A stretch of 62,856 nt of DNA from Acidimicrobiaceae bacterium (GTDB lineage Bacteria; Actinomycetota; Acidimicrobiia; Acidimicrobiales; RAAP-2). This document shows, one piece after another, positions 1 to 8,236 of this stretch. The notes beneath the pieces were generated by a model. The model did not search any database, had not been told where the DNA came from, and saw nothing but the letters and a program-made list of their open reading frames with translations. Within the stretch, counting starts at the first letter, position 1. Each line of letters begins with the position of its first letter. The stretch covers positions 2,653 to 65,508 of the forward strand of contig PMLJ01000041.1 of NCBI GenBank assembly GCA_003158855.1, written 5' to 3'. Both the position numbers and the translations under genes were made by a program.

Positions 1-441
1 CACAAACCTCGTACGCTCACCGTTCGACTCGACGCCGAAAACCCTGTTCCCGACCAGCACATTCGTCATATCCCATTCGTTGGTGACGTCGCCGCCGGTA
101 CGGGAGTGCTCGCAGCGGAGAACAGCCATGAACTCATGTCAATCCCCGAGCAGTTTGCTGGACGCGGCGATAGCTTCGTGCTTCAGGTCCGTGGTGACTC
201 GATGATCGAGGCCGGCATCCTTCCCGGCGACTTCATCGTGGTGCAGCGTCAGAGCAATGCGAACACCGGCGAGATCGTCGTCGCTGGAATCAACGATGAC
301 GAGGCGACCGTGAAGCGATATTTCCCGCAAGGATCGAGGATTGTGCTGAAGCCTGAAAACAGCCAGCTCGAGCCCATGGAGTTTGACGCGAATGATGTCA
401 CCATCTACGGCAGGGTCATCTCGGTGCTTCGAAGCTACTGA
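1..441 (+). CDS. lexA: LexA SOS repressor (5' end outside window)
   Basis: The open frame runs in from the window edge and ends with TGA. The visible 146 residues are the linker and the S24 self-cleavage domain; the N-terminal winged-helix DNA-binding domain lies outside. Seen: the Ala-Gly scissile bond in VAAGTG (about visible residues 32-33), catalytic Ser in RGDSM (visible residue 67) and catalytic Lys in ATVKRY (visible residue 105). By family knowledge RecA-ssDNA filaments trigger autocleavage and derepress the SOS regulon. It is convergent with dapE and is followed by a strong hairpin. A LexA-box-like site lies in front of ftsK further along this window. Confidence 0.96.
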   Translation, partial: HKPRTLTVRLDAENPVPDQHIRHIPFVGDVAAGTGVLAAENSHELMSIPEQFAGRGDSFVLQVRGDSMIEAGILPGDFIVVQRQSNANTGEIVVAGINDDEATVKRYFPQGSRIVLKPENSQLEPMEFDANDVTIYGRVISVLRSY

Positions 442-850
442 TCAGGGCCGCGTCTCCATAGTTCTTCCGCGCCGATTTCGCTATTCGCGAGCGGCGGGTC
501 TGCGGTCGGACTCGGTCCGACCGCAGCCTCGTTGTCTACCCTTTCCTCCATTTCGCCCCATCGTGGCTGGGGGAACCAGTTCCACGGCGCCCACTTCGTC
601 GAATGGGACCAGGGATGACCCCGGTGTGGGCGCCGCAGCGCATTGGCTCACTCTGGCTGGTCTTGAGCGGGCGCGACATCTCCGTTCCGCCCGTTCACGC
701 CTTCTTGGCGGTGAGCGTTCGCCCCAACGGCGATCGGAGTTGCGCCGATTCGTCGTCGCCTCTATCGCTGGCACGACGATGACGCCAATCAATTGGAGTG
801 ATGGCACAGACTTCGAAGAGCCGCGTGGATTGGCTGCGCGGCCGCGCCCC
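442..850. other. 409-base convergent gap between lexA and dapE
   Basis: It holds the lexA hairpin at 500-526 and a 12-bp GC palindrome at 836-847 just past the dapE stop. On the minus strand a GTG-initiated frame (481-807, 108 codons) encodes a very Arg-rich product with an RRNSDRRWGERSPPRR stretch. It has no Shine-Dalgarno (SD) sequence and no family I recognise, and its 3' end runs through the lexA terminator stem. I regard it as probably non-coding. I see no tRNA or known RNA here. Confidence 0.5.
500..526 (+). terminator. Stem-loop terminator after lexA
   Basis: A perfect 12-bp stem (500-511 with 515-526) with a 3-base TCG loop starts 58 bases after the lexA stop. A loosely T-rich stretch (GTTGTCTACC) follows rather than a clean T run, as is common in GC-rich actinobacteria. 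Confidence 0.7.
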
Positions 851-1900
851 CTAGCCCAACCAGTTCGCCAGCGCGCCCGCGAACTTGTCCAGCTCTTGCA
901 GTGTCACGAACTCGTCGCTTCGATGGGCGAGCAGCGGGTCGCCCGCACCATAGTTGGTGGCGGCAATTCCGAGTTCACTGAACGTCGCGACGTCGGTCCA
1001 TCCGACCTTTCCCCGAGGTGACGCTCCCGAGATCTTCACCAGCTCGGCGATGTGCTTGTTGGACAACCCCGGTCTTGCCGAAGGCGCCCAATCACTGGCG
1101 GTGACGACGTCGCCGTCCTCGAGAAGTCCGTCAAGAAACTGAACGAGTGACGACATCGCCTCATCGCGAGAGCGGTCAGGGGCCACCCGATGGTTGAGCG
1201 TGCACGTGGCGAAGTCCGGCACCACGTTGGGAGCGATCCCCCCGCCCACATTGACGACCTGAAGTTGCTCGGTGAAGCTCACGCCGTCGACGACCACCGT
1301 GCGCGGTTTGTACGACGCGACTCTGGAGATCAACAGGCCCAGGCGGTGGATGGCGTTGCGGCCCGTGAAAGGCCTCGCCGTGTGGGCCCTCGACCCCTTC
1401 AATTCGATCGACACCCGCAACGTGCCCTGGCATCCGGCCTCGACGACTCCGCCCGTTGGCTCACCGAGCACTGCAGCGTCGGCCTGGAGGAGATCGGGAC
1501 GCAGCTCGCCAATCTCCAAGAGACCCGACTCGCCGCGCGAGATCTCCTCTCTCGCGTAAAAGACCCAGGTGACCTCGACGGGGCGAGGCGTCTCCTGGAG
1601 GGCCAGTTCCAGCATCACCGCGAGCGAACCCTTCATGTCGCACGCCCCCAGTCCGATCAGCCGGTCGCCGACGATCGCGGCGGCGCCCGGGTCGCCGGGA
1701 ACGGTGTCAAGATGCCCCGCCACCAAGAGCCGGGTCGCGTGAAGCCCGCAGGTCCGAGCAACGACGTTGTCGCCGATGCGCTCGACCTCGAGAAGCGGAT
1801 TCGCGCGCAGCGTCGATTCGACGATTCCCGCGAGCCGTGCCTCTTGGCCGCTCACCGAGTTCACGGCCACGAGCGCGAGGACGTCGTCGAGTCGACTCAC
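851..1900 (-). CDS. dapE: Succinyl-diaminopimelate desuccinylase
   Basis: A cytoplasmic M20 metallopeptidase-family enzyme of 349 aa. It hydrolyses N-succinyl-LL-2,6-diaminopimelate to LL-DAP and succinate for lysine and peptidoglycan. Metal and catalytic motifs are present: GHLDTVP (His63, Asp65), GACDMKG, the EE pair in AREEISRGESG, GEPTGG, and a late His in LLAHRSDE. Stretches such as VEAGCQGTLRV and the GWTDV-GDP-LAH region resemble the actinobacterial (M. tuberculosis) DapE more than the longer E. coli enzyme. The GTG start overlaps the dapD stop (GTGA), so it is probably translationally coupled to dapD. Confidence 0.93.
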   Translation of the reverse strand: MSRLDDVLALVAVNSVSGQEARLAGIVESTLRANPLLEVERIGDNVVARTCGLHATRLLVAGHLDTVPGDPGAAAIVGDRLIGLGACDMKGSLAVMLELALQETPRPVEVTWVFYAREEISRGESGLLEIGELRPDLLQADAAVLGEPTGGVVEAGCQGTLRVSIELKGSRAHTARPFTGRNAIHRLGLLISRVASYKPRTVVVDGVSFTEQLQVVNVGGGIAPNVVPDFATCTLNHRVAPDRSRDEAMSSLVQFLDGLLEDGDVVTASDWAPSARPGLSNKHIAELVKISGASPRGKVGWTDVATFSELGIAATNYGAGDPLLAHRSDEFVTLQELDKFAGALANWLG

Positions 1901-2721
1901 GTCGAGACCCCGTGGTCGCGCAACAGGTCGTTGAGCGCGACCTTGTTGTGGCGCTCCCCCTCGTTCAATCGCTTTATGATCAGCACGCAGGGGAGGAAGA
2001 ACTCGCCGCCCGGGTACTCGCGACGTCGGCTCGCCGACACCGCGACGCAGTGGTCGGGAACGTACCCGCGAGACACCTCCTCACCGGTGTGCGCGTCAAT
2101 GACGGGAATCGTGGGGTTGAGGATCGTGCCGGCGCCGAGGACCGATCCCCTGCCGACCCGCGCACCGTCGACGATCATGCAGCGGCTGCCGATGAAGGCG
2201 TCGTCCTCGATGACGACCGGCACGGCGTTGGCGGGCTCGAGCACTCCCCCGATGCCCACGCCTCCGGCGAGGTGGACGTTGGCGCCGATCTGGGCGCAGC
2301 TGCCAACGGTCGCCCACGTGTCGACCATGCTGCCCGGCCCCACCCACGCACCGATGTTCACGTAACTCGGCATGAGGATCACGCCCGGGCTCAGGAAACT
2401 GCCGCGGCGCGCCGACGCGCCGGGCACCACCCGCACGCCGCGGCGCTCGTAGTCGGTTTTCAGCTCCAGCTTGTCGTAGTACTCGAACGGCCCGAACTCC
2501 ATCTTCTCCATGCCCCGCAAGCGAAACAGCAGGAGGATCGCCTTCTTCACCCACTCGTAGACAACCACCTCGCCGCTCAGGCCAATCTCCGCGACGCGAA
2601 GTTGTCCGTCGTCGAGCTTCGTAATCACCAGCTCGACGTCGCGCCGCGCCTCGATGTTCTCGGGAGTCATATCGGAAATGTGTTCGAACCAATGATTGAT
2701 TCGCGTCTCTAGATCAGCCAT
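1897..2721 (-). CDS. dapD: Tetrahydrodipicolinate N-succinyltransferase, E. coli-type
   Basis: It transfers succinyl from succinyl-CoA to L-2,3,4,5-tetrahydrodipicolinate, the committed step of the succinylase DAP route. At 274 aa the protein has an N-terminal helical part and then a left-handed beta-helix of hexapeptide repeats (LMPSYVNIGAWV, TVGSCAQIGANVHLAGGVGIGG, IEDDAFIGSR). Length and these segments match the proteobacterial DapD family. The actinobacterial DapD I know (M. tuberculosis) is about 317 aa and quite different, so this gene may be of transferred or ancient origin (inference). The ATG sits 6 bases after a TACGCT -10 box with no SD, suggesting a leaderless mRNA. dapE follows with a 4-base overlap. 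Confidence 0.93.
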   Translation of the reverse strand: MADLETRINHWFEHISDMTPENIEARRDVELVITKLDDGQLRVAEIGLSGEVVVYEWVKKAILLLFRLRGMEKMEFGPFEYYDKLELKTDYERRGVRVVPGASARRGSFLSPGVILMPSYVNIGAWVGPGSMVDTWATVGSCAQIGANVHLAGGVGIGGVLEPANAVPVVIEDDAFIGSRCMIVDGARVGRGSVLGAGTILNPTIPVIDAHTGEEVSRGYVPDHCVAVSASRRREYPGGEFFLPCVLIIKRLNEGERHNKVALNDLLRDHGVST

Positions 2722-2727
2722 GCGAAC

Positions 2728-2733
2728 AGCGTA
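2728..2733 (-). promoter_or_regulatory. -10 box of dapD (leaderless type)
   Basis: On the minus strand TACGCT is followed by exactly six bases and then the dapD ATG. No SD is present and no convincing -35 was found. It fits the TANNNT-N6-start pattern seen at several genes in this window. Confidence 0.5.
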
Positions 2734-2742
2734 CTGGGGCAG

Positions 2743-3849
2743 TTACGGCGTGTTCCTGAGTCTCGACGCCGCCAACTCCAGACGGTCGTTGGGCTGGACC
2801 GCCGCGATGCGTGCGAAGTTCATGCCGTCGTCGCCGTAGAGCTCGCCGGGACTCACGATGAGCCCCGACGCCTCGGCGAGCAGCGCCGCGAGCTCCCATC
2901 CATCGAGCCCCTCCTTCTGGCACCACAGGTAGAACGACCCGTCGGGCATCGGGGCAGCGATGCCGAGCGGCGAAAGGGCGTCGCTGAGCAGCTGCAGACG
3001 CGACCGGTAGGTCTCTCGCTGGCGCTCCACGTGTTCGTCGTCGCCGTACGCGACGGCGACCGCCGCCTGGACCGGACCGGGAACCATGAGACCGGCGTGC
3101 TGGCGAACGAGACGAAGGTACGCGACAATCTTCGCATCGCCCGCGTAGAAACCGGCCCGCACGCCCGCGAGGTTCGACCGCTTGGAGATCGAGTGGACCG
3201 CGATCACGCCGTCGAGGCCGTGCTCGAGGATCGATCGCGGGCGACCGACCCAGGTGAACTCGGCGTAGCACTCGTCACTCGCCACGAGCACGCCGCGGGC
3301 GCGGCCCCACAAGGCCGCCTCTTCCAGATCGTCGAGCGCGCCCGTCGGATTCGACGGCGAGTTCGACCACAGCACGAGCGCGCGCTCGACGTCGGCGGGG
3401 TTGATGGACGTGAGGTCCAGTTGGCCGTTGACGACGCGAACCGGCACCGCTCGCAGCCCCGCGAGCGTGGCGCCCATGGCGTAGGTGGGATAGCTCACGG
3501 CGGGATAGAGCACGGTGTCGCGCTCGGGAAGACGCAGGTGCAGATACTGCGCCAACGAAGCGACGAACTCCTTGGTGCCCACGCACGCCGCGACCTGATC
3601 TATGGCGACCGCCACCCCGAAGCGGCGCTGGATCCACGAAGCGGCCGCCGTTCGGTACTCGACGGATCCAATGGAGGGCGGATAGCCCCTGGCGCCAACG
3701 GCGCGCGCCAGTTCCTCGAGGGCGATTCCCGGCGGAGCGTCGATCGGCGTGCCGATGGAGCAGTCGATGGGCCCGCCCTCGTGGTGTTGCGCCAACTTCT
3801 TGAGGCCGTCGAGTCGCTCGTAGGGATAGGGGGGCGGAACGAAACTCAC
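2743..3849 (-). CDS. dapC: Succinyldiaminopimelate transaminase (class I/II aminotransferase)
   Basis: A PLP enzyme of fold type I. It is assigned to amination of N-succinyl-2-amino-6-ketopimelate because it resembles the actinobacterial DapC family and sits beside dapD and dapE. Seen: SNPSNPTG, DECYAEF, and the Schiff-base lysine in SISKRSNLAG. I chose the GTG at 3849 (protein begins SFVPPPYPYERL) over the ATG at 3864. The GTG overlaps the hflX stop as GTGA and has GGAGGG seven bases upstream, whereas the ATG would overlap hflX by 19 bases. Length is then 368 aa. The substrate is inferred from family and context. Confidence 0.87.
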   Translation of the reverse strand: MSFVPPPYPYERLDGLKKLAQHHEGGPIDCSIGTPIDAPPGIALEELARAVGARGYPPSIGSVEYRTAAASWIQRRFGVAVAIDQVAACVGTKEFVASLAQYLHLRLPERDTVLYPAVSYPTYAMGATLAGLRAVPVRVVNGQLDLTSINPADVERALVLWSNSPSNPTGALDDLEEAALWGRARGVLVASDECYAEFTWVGRPRSILEHGLDGVIAVHSISKRSNLAGVRAGFYAGDAKIVAYLRLVRQHAGLMVPGPVQAAVAVAYGDDEHVERQRETYRSRLQLLSDALSPLGIAAPMPDGSFYLWCQKEGLDGWELAALLAEASGLIVSPGELYGDDGMNFARIAAVQPNDRLELAASRLRNTP

Positions 3850-5126
3850 GTGACGACCCTCCACTCACTGAACTTTGCGACGCCGACTGGATCGAGCACG
3901 ACGCGAAGGGCCACGTAGTCGTCGGTAATGGTCGTGTCGATGACCTCGCCCTCACGATGCGCCGCCGCCACGAGGTCGCCCCGGTCGAGCGGCAGGTGCA
4001 GGGTCACGACGCGGTCGTTGGTGCGCAGGCGGTCGCCGATCGAGACGATGAGCTCGTCCAAGTTCTCGCCGGTCAGCGCCGACACCCAGACGCTGCCCGG
4101 ATACAGCTTGGAGAGGTCTCGGGCCCGGGATCCTGGAACGTCGGTCTTGTTGAACACCAGCAGCTCGGGGACCTCGTCGGCGTCGATTTCGTGAAGCACG
4201 TCTCGCACCGCGGCGATCTGCAGCTCGGCGTCATCACTGGCCCCGTCAACGACGTGCACCAAGAGGTCGGCCAACTGCACCGACTTCAGCGTGCTCATGA
4301 AGGCCTCGATGAGATCGTGGGGCAGGTTCGAGATGAATCCCACGGTGTCGGTGAACAGGATGGTCTCTCCGCCGGGAAGTTGGCGTTGTCGGGTGCGCGG
4401 GTCGAGCGTGACGAAGAGACGGTTCTCGGTCTCGACGTTGGCGTCGGTGAGGGCGTTCAGCAGGGAGGACTTGCCGGCGTTGGTGTAGCCAACGAGGGTC
4501 ACCTCGCGGTGGCGGCCCCGGGCGCGGCCCTGTCGCTGGACGCTTCTGGTCCGGTCGATCTGCTTGAGTTCCTTCTGGATGTGGTGGATCCGATTCACGA
4601 GGCGGCGGCGGTCGGTCTCGAGCTGGGTCTCGCCCGGCCCCCTGGTCCCGATGCCACCGGCCTGCTGGGACAGCGAACCGCCGGCGCGGCGAAGGCGAGG
4701 CAGGCGGTACCGCAGCAGGGCGAGCTCCACCTGGGCCTTGCCTTCGGGGGTGCGGGCGTTCTGCGCGAAGATGTCGAGGATCACCGCGGTGCGGTCGATG
4801 GCCGTCCGGCCCAGGATCTTCTCGAGGTTTCGTTGCTGCGCGGGAGAGAGGTTGTGCTCGAAGACGACGGTGTCCGAGTCGACCGCGAGGCAGATCTCGC
4901 GAAGCTCCTGCACCTTGCCCGACCCGAGGAAGGTGGCAGGGTCGGGTGCCTCGCGGCGCTGGATCACGCGCGCCACGACGTCGGCGCCGGCGGTGTCGAC
5001 AAGCAACGCGAGTTCGTCGAGCTGGTTGTCGAGCTCCTCGGGCGTGACCCCCGGGAAGAGCACTCCGACGAGGACGATCTTCTCGCGGAACGTGCGATCA
5101 ATGAGGGTGTTCGGGATGTAGGTCAA
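3846..5126 (-). CDS. hflX: GTPase HflX
   Basis: A ribosome-associated GTPase. By family knowledge it splits stalled or stressed 70S ribosomes. The N-terminal HflX domain (EKIVLVGVLFPG onward) precedes the G domain: G1 GYTNAGKSS, switch region FVTLDPRTR, G3 DTVGF, G4 NKTD and G5 SALTGEN. The TTG at 5126 overlaps the dapF stop as TTGA and gives a normal-length 426-aa protein. The frame is open further upstream inside dapF, but that extension is Arg-rich shadow sequence. It sits between dapF and dapC in a run of overlapping genes. Confidence 0.94.
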   Translation of the reverse strand: MTYIPNTLIDRTFREKIVLVGVLFPGVTPEELDNQLDELALLVDTAGADVVARVIQRREAPDPATFLGSGKVQELREICLAVDSDTVVFEHNLSPAQQRNLEKILGRTAIDRTAVILDIFAQNARTPEGKAQVELALLRYRLPRLRRAGGSLSQQAGGIGTRGPGETQLETDRRRLVNRIHHIQKELKQIDRTRSVQRQGRARGRHREVTLVGYTNAGKSSLLNALTDANVETENRLFVTLDPRTRQRQLPGGETILFTDTVGFISNLPHDLIEAFMSTLKSVQLADLLVHVVDGASDDAELQIAAVRDVLHEIDADEVPELLVFNKTDVPGSRARDLSKLYPGSVWVSALTGENLDELIVSIGDRLRTNDRVVTLHLPLDRGDLVAAAHREGEVIDTTITDDYVALRVVLDPVGVAKFSEWRVVT

Positions 5127-5890
5127 GTCTCCAGCCACTCCACGTTGGCGATGAACCGAACGGGGCCGGCGAGGATGGCGTGGTCGCCGTCCAGCTCCAC
5201 CTTCAGCGCCCCGCCGGGATTGTCGACGCACACCACGGCGTCGGTCAGTCCTTCTCGATGGCACACCGCCGCGGTCGCCACCGAACCGGTGCCGCACGCC
5301 AGCGTCCATCCGACGCCGCGCTCGATGACCTTGATGCTGACGCGTCCCCTGTCAATTGGCGTGACGAACTCGACGTTCGCTCCGCCCACTTGGCTGGCCC
5401 ACCCGGCGGCCAACCCTTCGCGCTCTTGGGTGCTCCACTCGGGGCGGTCGAGGACGACCACGTGGGGATTGCCCACCTTGGCGACGCCCAGGGTTCCCTC
5501 GAGCGCCGTGTCAAACGTGACGTCGCCCATGGCGACGCTGCCGTGACCCGAGTCGATGTCCATGTCGAGGGTCACGGCGCGAACTCCCGCGTCGGTGTGC
5601 ACGAGGAGCGTCTCCCAGTCGGCGTGCGTGGCTCGTCGAACCGCCGCCGCGAGGCAGCGGATGCCGTTGCCGGACATCTCGGCGATACTCCCGTCGGCGT
5701 TGTAGAGGACCATGCCGACCTCTGGACCCACCGTCGCGATCAACAGGCCATCGGCGCCGACGCCGGTCCACCGGTTGCAGACCGCCCGGGCGCGCTGGGC
5801 GGTCCACCAGGGGGCGCTCCCCTGCTCGATCACCTCGACCAGGAAGTCATTGCCCGCGCCGTGCCATTTTTGGAGGGTTCGTAGTGCCAC
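5123..5890 (-). CDS. dapF: Diaminopimelate epimerase with Ser at first catalytic Cys
   Basis: It converts LL-DAP to meso-DAP for peptidoglycan and lysine. 255 aa, two pseudo-symmetric domains: HGAGNDF near the N-terminus, NADGSIAEMSGNGIRC (residues 64-79), GNPHVV, ERGVG and ACGTGSVA. The second catalytic cysteine (Cys199) is present. The first, which is Cys73 in E. coli and H. influenzae DapF (CGNG), is here Ser73 (codon TCC). The rest of the motif is intact, including Cys79. Either the family branch uses Ser, or chemistry is altered, or one base is wrong. The gene lies 6 bases after miaA and overlaps hflX. Confidence 0.92.
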   Translation of the reverse strand: MALRTLQKWHGAGNDFLVEVIEQGSAPWWTAQRARAVCNRWTGVGADGLLIATVGPEVGMVLYNADGSIAEMSGNGIRCLAAAVRRATHADWETLLVHTDAGVRAVTLDMDIDSGHGSVAMGDVTFDTALEGTLGVAKVGNPHVVVLDRPEWSTQEREGLAAGWASQVGGANVEFVTPIDRGRVSIKVIERGVGWTLACGTGSVATAAVCHREGLTDAVVCVDNPGGALKVELDGDHAILAGPVRFIANVEWLET

Positions 5891-5896
5891 TGATTC

Positions 5897-6835
5897 CTAG
5901 TCTCGCACGAACCCGTCGGGGCTGTTCAGCACTTCCTTCAGCCGCAGGGCGGCTGCCGCGGGGTCGTCGAACCATTCGACACGCGGGTCGCGCTGGAACC
6001 ACGAACGCTGGCGCCGCGCCAAACGGCGGCTCGCGGTGATCGCGTCGAGCACGCAGTCCTCGAGGGCAACGCCGTCTTCCAGATGGCGGAGCAGCTCGCG
6101 GTACCCGACCGCTTGGCGGGCCGTTCGACTGATGCCACCGGGCACCACGAGGAGTCTGGACACCTCGTCGAGCAGTCCCTCCTCCATCCACCGGTTGAAC
6201 CGAGCGGCGATGCGCTCGTCAAGGCTTTCGAGGTCGACCCGCAGCCCCACCTGCACCACCCGCGCCGGTCCGTAGGTCCGCAGTCCCGCGCCGTAGGAGG
6301 AGAAGGGCCGGCCGCTCGCGAGCGTGACCTCGAGGGCGCGAATCACCCGACGTTCGTTGGTTGCTTCCATTCGGCTCGCGGCCAGTGGGTCGAGCCCCTT
6401 CAGCTCCTCGTAGAGCGCGTCGAGTTCGGTCGCGGCACGGCGTTCGAGTTCGGCCTTCACCTCGGGGAACTGTCCGGGGATCTCGAAGTTGTCGAGCACC
6501 GCCCTTCCGTAGAGCCCAGTTCCTCCGACGTAGAGCACCGCCCCGCCCAGCTGCCACACCGAGTCGGCGGCCTCTCTCGCCGCACGCTGGTATCGGGCGA
6601 CGGTGAACTCCTCGCCGGGCTCGATCAGGTCGAGCAGGTGGTAGTTGACTTCCGCTCGCTCAGCCCTCGTTGGTTTCGCCGTGGCGATGTCCATCCCCCG
6701 GTACACCGTCATGGCGTCGACGGCCAGGATCTCGACATCGCCCGCGCTCGCGAGCGCCACTTCGTGAGCCAGCGCCGACTTGCCCGAGGCGGTGGCGCCA
6801 ACGAGGGCGACGGCCATGCCGCCGTGATTCTTCAC
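5897..6835 (-). CDS. miaA: tRNA dimethylallyltransferase MiaA
   Basis: It adds a dimethylallyl group to N6 of A37 in tRNAs reading UNN codons. 312 aa, with P-loop GATASGKS near residue 13, DAMTVYRGMDIATAKPT (the DSxQ-xY-xxxxIxTAKP-type motif), YVGGTGLY, and a C-terminal ARRQRSWFQRDPR substrate-binding region. The GTG start overlaps the miaB stop (GTGA), so the two genes acting in series on the same nucleotide are coupled. Confidence 0.95.
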   Translation of the reverse strand: MKNHGGMAVALVGATASGKSALAHEVALASAGDVEILAVDAMTVYRGMDIATAKPTRAERAEVNYHLLDLIEPGEEFTVARYQRAAREAADSVWQLGGAVLYVGGTGLYGRAVLDNFEIPGQFPEVKAELERRAATELDALYEELKGLDPLAASRMEATNERRVIRALEVTLASGRPFSSYGAGLRTYGPARVVQVGLRVDLESLDERIAARFNRWMEEGLLDEVSRLLVVPGGISRTARQAVGYRELLRHLEDGVALEDCVLDAITASRRLARRQRSWFQRDPRVEWFDDPAAAALRLKEVLNSPDGFVRD

Positions 6836-8226
6836 GAACTGAGAAGGGGGATGCGCACCTTGTGACGAGGTGCGCGAACGACCGACGAGAGTTCACCGAG
6901 CAGGTGATACGGCGCGCCGTGGGTCACTTCGACCATCGCGAGCGATCCAGCGCGCAAGTTCTCGCTGGTCACCGGAAAGTGGATCAGCTTGCCTTGACGG
7001 GTGCGACCCGAGAGCATCGCGTCGTTGCGCCGCGACGGGCCCTCAACGAGGACCTCTTCGCGAAGCCCGACGCGGGCCTGATGCTTCAAGAGCGCCGACC
7101 GGTCGAGGACCTGCTTCAGTCGCTCGAAGCGATCCTTCACGACATCGTCGGCGATGAACTCATCGACCATGTCGGCGGCCCGGGTTCCCGAGCGAGGCGA
7201 GAAGATGAACGTGTACGCCGAGTCAAACTCCGCGGCCGCGATGACCTCAAGCGACTCGTTGAACTCGGCGTCGGTCTCGCCGGGAAAGCCCACGATCAGA
7301 TCCGTGGTCACCGCGACGTCGTCGAGTGCCGCGCGCGCGGCACTCAGCTTCTCCATGTACCGCTCAGCGGTGTAGCCACGGCGCATCGCCTTCAGCACCC
7401 GATCCGACCCCGACTGCAGCGGAAGATGCAGCTGAGGGCAGACGGCCCTCGTTTCGGCCATCGCCTCGATCGTCTCTGGCCGCAGGTCCTTCGGGTGCGG
7501 GCTCGTGAAACGAATCCTCTCGAGCCCTTCGATCTCACCAAGCGCGCGAAGCAGCCTGGCGAAGAGCGGTCCGCGCTTGGTGATGTCGCGGCCGTAGGAG
7601 TTGACGTTCTGTCCGAGCACCGTTATCTCGCTCACCCCGGTGCCGACGAGCATGCTCGCCTCCTCCAGGAGGTCGTCCAGTGGTCGACTGATCTCCTCAC
7701 CGCGCACCGACGGCACGATGCAGTAGGCGCAGGTGTTGTCGCAACCCGTCTGGATGGTCATCCACGCGGCGAAGGGAAGCTCGCGCACCGCGTAGAGCGC
7801 CGGGGCCATGTCGCGATTCGCCTCGGGGTCGGGCGCGTCGAGGATCTCCAGCTGCGGGCCATCGCTGCGGGCCCTCTTCAGGAGCGCCGGTGCCGAGGCG
7901 AGATTGTGGGTGCCAAAGACCACGTCGACCCATCCGGCGCGTTCGAGAATTTCGCCACGGTCCTTTTGGGCCATGCACCCCCCCACGGCGATCTGCATCT
8001 CGGGTCGGCGCTCCTTCACGGCCTTCAACTGCCCAAGGGCGCTGTAGAGCTTCAGGTCAGCGTTCTCACGAATGGTACAGGTGTTGAAGATGACGACGTC
8101 GGCGTCGGCGTCATTCTCGGCGCGCTCGAGGCCGTCGGCGACCATGATGCCCGCCAGACGCTCGGAGTCGTGCTCGTTCATCTGGCAGCCAAAGGTGCGG
8201 ATTGCGAAGGTTCTTGGTGTTGCCAC
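6832..8226 (-). CDS. miaB: tRNA-2-methylthio-N6-dimethylallyladenosine synthase MiaB
   Basis: A radical-SAM methylthiotransferase acting on i6A37 made by MiaA. 464 aa with three domains in order: the UPF0004 domain with auxiliary cluster cysteines (FGCQMN, NTCTIRENA, GGCMAQ), the radical SAM core with CxxxCxxC in GCDNTCAYC (about residues 159-167), and a C-terminal TRAM domain (GRTRQGKLIHF). The GTG start is 10 bases after the EamA gene. The rest of the miaA-miaB pair follows without a gap. Confidence 0.95.
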   Translation of the reverse strand: MATPRTFAIRTFGCQMNEHDSERLAGIMVADGLERAENDADADVVIFNTCTIRENADLKLYSALGQLKAVKERRPEMQIAVGGCMAQKDRGEILERAGWVDVVFGTHNLASAPALLKRARSDGPQLEILDAPDPEANRDMAPALYAVRELPFAAWMTIQTGCDNTCAYCIVPSVRGEEISRPLDDLLEEASMLVGTGVSEITVLGQNVNSYGRDITKRGPLFARLLRALGEIEGLERIRFTSPHPKDLRPETIEAMAETRAVCPQLHLPLQSGSDRVLKAMRRGYTAERYMEKLSAARAALDDVAVTTDLIVGFPGETDAEFNESLEVIAAAEFDSAYTFIFSPRSGTRAADMVDEFIADDVVKDRFERLKQVLDRSALLKHQARVGLREEVLVEGPSRRNDAMLSGRTRQGKLIHFPVTSENLRAGSLAMVEVTHGAPYHLLGELSSVVRAPRHKVRIPLLSS

Positions 8227-8236
8227 GTCCTCCAGC

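Noticed and set aside
1190-2365. Long plus-strand open frame antisense to dapE and dapD
   Set aside because: Arg/Ala/Pro-rich shadow typical of GC-rich DNA; the minus strand carries clear enzyme motifs throughout.
3850-3864. ATG start of dapC at 3864
   Set aside because: The GTG at 3849 has a perfectly spaced GGAGGG and the usual 4-base stop-start overlap.
3957-5546. 529-codon plus-strand frame opposite hflX and dapF
   Set aside because: No family resemblance and fully covered by conserved HflX/DapF coding; a shadow.
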